From Caldisericota bacterium (GTDB lineage: Bacteria; CG03; B21-G15), in NCBI GenBank assembly GCA_003650255.1, contig QMOP01000027.1, positions 1 through 11,086 on the forward strand: a DNA stretch of 11,086 nucleotides, read 5' to 3'. Shown piece by piece: positions 7,243 to 11,086 of this stretch. The translations under genes and the position numbers were made by a program. Each line of letters opens with the position of its first letter. Positions within the stretch are counted from its first letter, which is position 1. Below the pieces are notes generated by a model. It saw only the letters and a list, made by a program, of their open reading frames with translations. It made no database searches and had not been told where the DNA came from.

Positions 7243-7258
7243 AACAGAGATGTGGTGT

Positions 7259-7263
7259 AGGAA
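7259..7263 (+). promoter_or_regulatory. Ribosome binding site choosing start 7268 of the PorV-like gene
   Basis: AGGAA lies four bases before ATG 7268. The in-frame ATG at 7250 would add MWCRNK ahead of a well-formed signal peptide and has no purine-rich site in front, so 7268 is preferred. Confidence 0.6.
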
Positions 7264-7267
7264 TAAG

Positions 7268-8644
7268 ATGAAAACTCTTTTTTTTATAATGGTTCTTTTT
7301 TTAATGAGTTCCCTTTATTCGGTTCAAACAGTTGAGGATGCTGGTTTTGCAGGAGAGCATATTCTTACATATCAGGCAGATTCATTTGTTACAGCAATAG
7401 GAAAAGCTGGTTGTTCTCTTCAAGGTTCTTCTTCATATTCCTATTGGAATCCATCTGGAATTTATGGAGTTGAAAGGCCTGAAATAAAATTAACAAGCAC
7501 AAAACTTCCTGCTGGAACTCGTTGGGATTTTTTCTCTTTTGCAAGAAGAATCTATAAAAAACTTTATCTCGGTGCTTCATATTTCCAACTTTCAACAAAA
7601 GGTATAGAAAATACAGATGATTTCGGTCAAGTTCTTGGATATATAAATGAAATTAGAAGTGGTTATCTTTTTACATTCTCCCTTCCAGCAAATCCTTTTA
7701 TAACATTAGGGCTAAACTTAAAAGTTGTATATCATAATTTTGGAGAGTTTCATGATTCCGGCTATGGATTTGATGTTGGAGCAAATTTTAAGATTCCATT
7801 TAAAGGTATGAAAGCAGGATTTACATATTACAATATTGTTGAACCGCGCTTAAAAATAAAGAATACTTTTGAAAAATTTTCGGCATCTTACAGGTTTGGT
7901 TTTTTGATTCCTATTTTAAAGGAGAAATTAAATCTATATATGGATGCCATCCTCATTGATGTTTATTCCAGAAGAAGAACATGGAGGGGATATTTTGGAG
8001 CAGATTATAAAATATTTGACATTTTCAAAATAGGTTTAGGATATGAGAAGAGAGGATCAAGTTTTGGAATAAAGTTTTTATTTAAAGATGTTTCCCTTTC
8101 ATACAGTGCGGTTTTTCAGGATATTGATACAGTTCATAATTTTTCTCTTGAGATAAAACTTGGTTTAACTCCTGAAGAGGAAAGAATTATCGCAAATGAG
8201 AGAAAGAGGAAAAAAGTTGAGGAGTTGTTATCTGTGGTTAAATATTACTTTGATAGAAAAGATTTTGATAAGGTCATTGAGTATGCAGATAAAATTTTAA
8301 AGATGGATAGGAGTAATAAGGAGGCAATTGATTTTAAAGAAAAAGCAAGAAGGATTTTAAATGAAAGAAGAGCAGAAGAACTTTTTGAAGAGGCAAAAGA
8401 TTATTTCCTTACAGGAAAGGAGATGATTTCAAATGAAAAATTGAGGGAGGCAGAAAGATTATCTCCTGGGATTAAAAAGAGGAAGGAGGATTTTTATTAT
8501 AAGAAAGCAGAGGAATATTTAAATGGTGCAGAATATGAAAAGTGTGAAAAAGCGCTTTCAATTGTTATATGGCTTAATCCAGATAATAAAGAAGCACTTG
8601 ATATGCTTAAAAGAGTGAAGAAGATAAAAGAGATGCTAAAATGA
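7268..8644 (+). CDS. PorV/PorQ-like outer-membrane beta-barrel with C-terminal TPR tail
   Basis: Predicted outer-membrane barrel of 458 residues. Residues 1-19 are a signal peptide (MKTLFFIMVLFLMSSLYS). Residues 26-64 carry the PorV-type opening (AGEHILTYQADSFVTAIGKAG, then YWNPSGIYG), where the NP-[AS]-G segment is the recognisable mark. Residues 70-300 alternate short amphipathic strands with aromatic girdles (KLYLGASYFQLS, SGYLFTFSLP, LNLKVVYHNFGE, FGIKFLF, HNFSLEIKLGL). Residues 303-458 are helical, with TPR-like units near 318-350, 369-400 and 409-442 (YYFDRKDFDKVIEYADKIL; AEEYLNGAEYEKCEKALSIV), probably periplasmic. In Bacteroidota, PorV shuttles T9SS substrates to the attachment complex; here no T9SS core gene is visible, so only family resemblance is claimed. 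The final ATGA overlaps the next gene. Confidence 0.8.
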   Translation: MKTLFFIMVLFLMSSLYSVQTVEDAGFAGEHILTYQADSFVTAIGKAGCSLQGSSSYSYWNPSGIYGVERPEIKLTSTKLPAGTRWDFFSFARRIYKKLYLGASYFQLSTKGIENTDDFGQVLGYINEIRSGYLFTFSLPANPFITLGLNLKVVYHNFGEFHDSGYGFDVGANFKIPFKGMKAGFTYYNIVEPRLKIKNTFEKFSASYRFGFLIPILKEKLNLYMDAILIDVYSRRRTWRGYFGADYKIFDIFKIGLGYEKRGSSFGIKFLFKDVSLSYSAVFQDIDTVHNFSLEIKLGLTPEEERIIANERKRKKVEELLSVVKYYFDRKDFDKVIEYADKILKMDRSNKEAIDFKEKARRILNERRAEELFEEAKDYFLTGKEMISNEKLREAERLSPGIKKRKEDFYYKKAEEYLNGAEYEKCEKALSIVIWLNPDNKEALDMLKRVKKIKEMLK

Positions 8645-10065
8645 ATAGAATATTTCTAATTTTACTTTTCTTAACTTTCAACTATCAACTTTCATCTAAA
8701 ACAGCAGCTGAGGTTTACCTCAATCAAGGGACAAGTGCATATATTAAAGGAGAGTATGAAAAAGCACTCGAGAAACTTGGAATTGCCTGGGAACTTGAAC
8801 CGAATAATCCAAAGATTAAGACATTCTATCTTCAAATTCTTGTTGAAAGAGCAAATGCTTTTTATGCTAAGAAGGAACTAAAAAAAGCATTAGAGCTCCT
8901 TGAAAGAGCGAGAAAAATTGATCCAGGTTCAGAAAGAGTAAAAAAGTTATACGAAATAGTGAAAAACGAGTTATATCCTCCTAAGAAGATAGAAAAAAAG
9001 GAAGAAAAGAAGGAAAAAAGAGTAGAAAAGATAAGGAAAGTATCTGAAATAGTTTCTTCTATCCGGAAAAGGCAGATAAGAAAGATAAAAGGATTGGACA
9101 GGGATACATTTTTAAAGATTATAAAAAAGAGTGATGAAGAGAGAGAAAAATTATTGAAAAGGATTGAGGAGAAAATTGCTGAGTTTGAAAAAAAACAAAA
9201 AAGATATTCACTTTATATGATTCTTGGTGTAATTGGAGGAGTGGGAATAATACTTGTATTTATTTTTGCTTATTTTAATTTCAAACTTAAAAAAAGAGAG
9301 GCATTTATTGTGAAACAACAGGAAGAACTTATGAATATTATTCTTAAGACAAGTGAGGCATTAAAGAAAGGAAGGGCTCTTCTTTCACCAGAAAATCCTG
9401 TGGGAAATAGTGTGAGTATTGGTGAATTAATCCATGATCCAAATCCAAGGGTAAGGGCAAGGGGAATAGAGATAATGGAAGCAGAACTTGTTGAGGGTGT
9501 GGAGGATAAAGAAGTAATTGAGAAGTTACTTGAGCCATTTTTAGAGGATAAAAACAACCGTGTAAGAGCAAATGCCTGTAAAGCACTTTATAAAATTAAT
9601 CCTGAAAGAGCATTAGAGGAATTAATAAAAATGAGTAAGAGTGGAGATAAGTGGATGAGGGTTTCAAGTGCATGGTGTTTTGGAGAGATATGTGATTTAA
9701 GAGGAGTTCCTGTGCTGGAAGAACTTACGAAAGATGAGGATGACCATGTTAGAAAAAGAGCATTGATTTCACTTTACAGAATTAGAAATTTGAAAGAAAA
9801 GGATTTATCAAAGGAATTAAAAGATAAATTAGATGAAGTGATTGATGGACATGCAAATTTTATAAAAAACTATGAAGAGGAGTTATCAAAGAGATATAAG
9901 CAGCCAGAGTTTCTTCTTTTAAGAGGGAAAAAGAAGAAGGAGGAAGATGAGAAGGTTGAAAAGATAGAAATAAAGGAAACAGAAGAGGAGAGAAAATTGA
10001 AGGAGATAAAGGAGATATTGAAGAAAGCAGATGAAATTAAGGATAAATGGAAGAAAAGAGAGTGA
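8641..10065 (+). CDS. TPR - transmembrane - HEAT-repeat membrane protein
   Basis: No named family recognised; the architecture is clear. Residues 1-19 are a hydrophobic signal or anchor. Residues 22-108 hold two to three TPR-like units (AEVYLNQGTSAYIKGEYEKA; ANAFYAKKELKKALELLERA). Residues 113-190 are a very charged Lys/Glu-rich linker with coiled-coil character. Residues 190-212 are a membrane helix (LYMILGVIGGVGIILVFIFAYF) followed by KLKKRE. Residues 260-385 contain about four HEAT-like units (DPNPRVRARGIEIMEAEL at 266, DKNNRVRANACKALYKIN at 303, KWMRVSSAWCFGEICD at 337, DEDDHVRKRALISLYRI at 365). A charged helical tail ends the protein. With a cleaved signal the TPR part is periplasmic and the HEAT part cytoplasmic; positive charge on both sides of the helix makes the topology less certain. 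The start overlaps the PorV-like stop, so the two are probably co-translated and may interact. Confidence 0.75.
   Translation: MNRIFLILLFLTFNYQLSSKTAAEVYLNQGTSAYIKGEYEKALEKLGIAWELEPNNPKIKTFYLQILVERANAFYAKKELKKALELLERARKIDPGSERVKKLYEIVKNELYPPKKIEKKEEKKEKRVEKIRKVSEIVSSIRKRQIRKIKGLDRDTFLKIIKKSDEEREKLLKRIEEKIAEFEKKQKRYSLYMILGVIGGVGIILVFIFAYFNFKLKKREAFIVKQQEELMNIILKTSEALKKGRALLSPENPVGNSVSIGELIHDPNPRVRARGIEIMEAELVEGVEDKEVIEKLLEPFLEDKNNRVRANACKALYKINPERALEELIKMSKSGDKWMRVSSAWCFGEICDLRGVPVLEELTKDEDDHVRKRALISLYRIRNLKEKDLSKELKDKLDEVIDGHANFIKNYEEELSKRYKQPEFLLLRGKKKKEEDEKVEKIEIKETEEERKLKEIKEILKKADEIKDKWKKRE
8671..8698 (+). repeat. Short heptanucleotide array inside a signal-peptide coding region
   Basis: Four 7-nt units in register: TTAACTT, TCAACTA, TCAACTT, TCATCTA. 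They encode LTFNYQLSS, the end of the hydrophobic core and cleavage region of the downstream gene's signal sequence. Two-unit look-alikes (for example CTTTCAACTTTCA near 3996) occur by chance in this AT-rich coding DNA, so significance is modest. Confidence 0.45.
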
Positions 10066-10088
10066 TGGATTATAAATTGGAATTTTGA
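10065..10088 (+). other. Seven-codon mini-ORF coupling two genes
   Basis: ATG 10065 overlaps the previous stop (TGATG) and encodes MDYKLEF, ending at TGA 10086-10088, which overlaps the TTG start (10085) of the glycosyltransferase. The glycosyltransferase TTG has only a weak, closely spaced GGAA (10079-10082), so ribosomes finishing the mini-ORF may be the ones that start it. This could be chance; only one mini-ORF of this length is needed. Confidence 0.35.
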
Positions 10089-10777
10089 AAAATATAGAGG
10101 AAAAATCCTCCTTGATTGATATTGTTATTCCCTGTTATGAAAGAACAGAGATGTTAGAGGAATGTTTGAAAAATTTAGAGAAATACACTGATAATTATAA
10201 TTTGATTCTTATTGAAGGAAAAAGGAGTGCTGCAGAAAATAGAAATTTGGGAATAAGCAAGGTAAGCTCTGACTGGTTTGTTATGCTGGATGACGATATT
10301 ATAGTTACACCTAATTGGTTGGATAAACTTCTGGAGTTGAGGAGAGAGGACGTAGGACAGATTCAACCCCGAGTTCTTTTTCTTTCTGGAGAGATTTTTT
10401 CTGCAGGAATAAGTTTTGGGGGATTACATCTTATACATCATGGATATAAAGAGAAGGGAGGATATGAGTATGTTTGTGAGAGAGATTTATTAAATGGGTG
10501 TTGTTCGCTATATAATTCTAAAATTTTAAAATATTGTAGATTTGATGAAAATTATAGAGGGTCTCAGTTTGAGGATTTAGATTTTAGTATGCAGATAAGG
10601 AAGGCGGGTTTTAAATTGATTTATTGTGGGACAACCTCTGTTTATCACAGGGTTTGTTTAAGGAATCTAAATTTAGAAAATGAGGAGTATTTTTACAAAA
10701 AATGGTTTAAAACAAAGTATTATTTAAGAAAAGCTATTAGATATTTGAGGAAATTAAAGGGGAATTTTTTCTTTTAA
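10085..10777 (+). CDS. Family 2 glycosyltransferase (GT-A fold)
   Basis: Transfers a sugar from a nucleotide-sugar donor to a growing glycan, probably at the cytoplasmic face since no membrane helix is seen. Residues 11-30 give the GT2 opening (IDIVIPCYERTEMLEECLKN). NRNLGI is at 52-57. The metal-binding DXD motif is MLDDDIIV (67-74, Asp 69-71). The acceptor-side ED motif is FEDLDFSMQIRKAGF (162-176), followed by VYHR at 186-189. The 230-residue length is at the short end for GT2 enzymes but the domain appears complete. The start is TTG, forced by an in-frame TAA at 10073-10075; an ATT at 10076 is the only other option. Sugar specificity cannot be read from sequence. It lies 19 nt after the HEAT-repeat gene and likely belongs to the same transcript. 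Confidence 0.88.
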   Translation: MKNIEEKSSLIDIVIPCYERTEMLEECLKNLEKYTDNYNLILIEGKRSAAENRNLGISKVSSDWFVMLDDDIIVTPNWLDKLLELRREDVGQIQPRVLFLSGEIFSAGISFGGLHLIHHGYKEKGGYEYVCERDLLNGCCSLYNSKILKYCRFDENYRGSQFEDLDFSMQIRKAGFKLIYCGTTSVYHRVCLRNLNLENEEYFYKKWFKTKYYLRKAIRYLRKLKGNFFF

Positions 10778-10789
10778 ATCATTCTACTC

Positions 10790-11086
10790 ATGGTTGTAAG
10801 AAATAGTCGTTGGTTGCCGCTGTTTTCTACTGATATTGAAGGTCCGGTTGATTATGCTTTCATTGGAGGAGCTTATTATGTTAAAGGAAAAAAAGTATTC
10901 AATATAAAGGAGATAAAGGATATTTCTCTGATGCCCAGTTTTTGTCATACCCGGATATTTCCTCAAGAACTTGAGAAAGATGATTGGATTCATAGTTGTA
11001 TTTATGTTCAGATGCCTCTCTTCTGTTATCAAAAAGGGGATTCATCGGTTGGCTTTTCTTTTTCTCCTTATATTAAGGATGAGAGA
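10790..11086 (+). CDS. Unidentified protein, N-terminal 99 residues (runs off right edge)
   Basis: An open frame from ATG 10790 to the last base, with no stop. It begins MVVRNSRWLPLFSTD, continues EGPVDYAFIGGAYYVKGKKV, and later reads FCHTRIFPQELEKDDWIHSC and VQMPLFCYQKGD. Residue composition (aromatic, balanced charge, beta-type alternation) looks like real soluble protein. I do not recognise the family. No good ribosome binding site precedes the ATG; the nearest purine run (AAAGGGG, 10755-10762 region) is about 28 bases away. It lies in the same frame as the glycosyltransferase, separated by one TAA and four codons, so it may be co-translated, or a severed second domain. Position suggests a role in the same glycan pathway, which is inference only. 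Confidence 0.6.
   Translation, partial: MVVRNSRWLPLFSTDIEGPVDYAFIGGAYYVKGKKVFNIKEIKDISLMPSFCHTRIFPQELEKDDWIHSCIYVQMPLFCYQKGDSSVGFSFSPYIKDER

Larger units (their letters stand above)
7041..7247. repeat. Candidate small dispersed / MITE-like element with 9-bp direct repeats
   Basis: The 9-mer AGTGAACAG occurs at 7041-7049 and 7239-7247. Between them is a nearly symmetrical structure: 36 nt, inverted-repeat arm, loop, inverted-repeat arm, 35 nt. Bases 7091-7200 contain 67 G/C of 110 (61%), far above the surrounding genes. No coding signature is convincing on either strand. This arrangement fits a non-autonomous element with target duplication, or a dispersed intergenic repeat. A caution: a related string (ATTAGTGAAAAG, 7065) resembles the right copy (ATTAGTGAACAG, 7236), so the 9-mers may be part of the repeat family rather than a target duplication. 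A TATAAT string at 7029-7034 just upstream is possible promoter material but unsupported. Confidence 0.5.

Noticed and set aside
7042..7260. A 72-codon + strand frame and an overlapping 63-codon - strand frame across the gap
   Set aside because: Both are created by the GC-rich inverted repeat, have no ribosome binding site or family signature, and the peptide composition (Arg, Pro, Ser rich) is unlike the neighbouring genes.
7250..7267. Upstream ATG start for the PorV-like gene (adds MWCRNK)
   Set aside because: It lacks a ribosome binding site, while ATG 7268 has AGGAA at proper distance and begins a standard signal peptide.
10866..10907. GGAGGA followed by ATG 10878
   Set aside because: It looks like a good initiation site but the frame closes after nine codons, and the purines are Gly-Gly codons of the overlapping open frame.
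1..11086. tRNA, rRNA, CRISPR arrays, integrase or transposase genes
   Set aside because: No cloverleaf or rRNA-like segments, no regularly spaced long direct repeats, and no recombinase motifs were seen in any frame.

Overview
The window is an AT-rich stretch of bacterial DNA with every recognisable gene on the + strand. Ten of the eleven genes show either an annotatable function or a clear domain architecture. The organism has an outer membrane: there is an OPX/Wza-type exporter, a PorV-like barrel and a periplasmic lytic transglycosylase. Arg is encoded almost entirely by AGA/AGG, Ile often by ATA, proteins are rich in Lys and Glu, and TTG starts are common. This fits a low-GC, possibly thermophilic, uncultivated Gram-negative lineage (Omnitrophota, WOR-3 or a similar candidate phylum). 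That placement is inference from composition and gene style, not a match to a known genome.

Region 1 (1-4931) is an exopolysaccharide assembly/export operon. It holds a lytic transglycosylase whose 5' end lies outside the window, an OPX polysaccharide export protein, a hicB-hicA type toxin-antitoxin pair, a Wzc-like polysaccharide co-polymerase/BY-kinase with a C-terminal tyrosine cluster, and a Wzy/WaaL-like polymerase or ligase. Genes overlap by 4 nt or are spaced by 2-14 nt, so one transcript is likely.

Region 2 (4928-7024) encodes a secreted 698-residue multidomain surface protein: a DUF2341 module, a concanavalin-like fold, beta sandwiches with a Ca-binding-type loop, and a C-terminal FlgD-like / T9SS-CTD-like Ig module. 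Its start overlaps the polymerase stop.

Region 3 (7025-7267) is the only sizeable gap (243 nt). It is not ordinary spacer. It contains a GC-rich island (67 G/C in the 110 bases 7091-7200), an imperfect inverted repeat of about 27 bp around a 64-nt loop, a heptanucleotide tandem array, and a 9-bp direct repeat placed almost symmetrically outside the inverted repeat. It looks like a small dispersed or MITE-like element.

Region 4 (7268-10065) has two overlapping genes: a PorV/PorQ-like outer-membrane barrel with a C-terminal TPR tail, and a TPR - transmembrane - HEAT-repeat protein. Together they could connect outer membrane, periplasm, inner membrane and cytoplasm.

Region 5 (10065-11086) has a seven-codon mini-ORF coupled to a family 2 glycosyltransferase, then an unidentified open frame running off the right edge in the same frame as the glycosyltransferase.

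Working model (inference): the glycosyltransferase(s) and Wzy make a polymer; Wzc and the OPX protein control its length and export; the transglycosylase opens the peptidoglycan; the DUF2341/CTD protein and PorV-like barrel form a linked surface-protein module. The toxin-antitoxin pair and the repeat element look like insertions into this locus.
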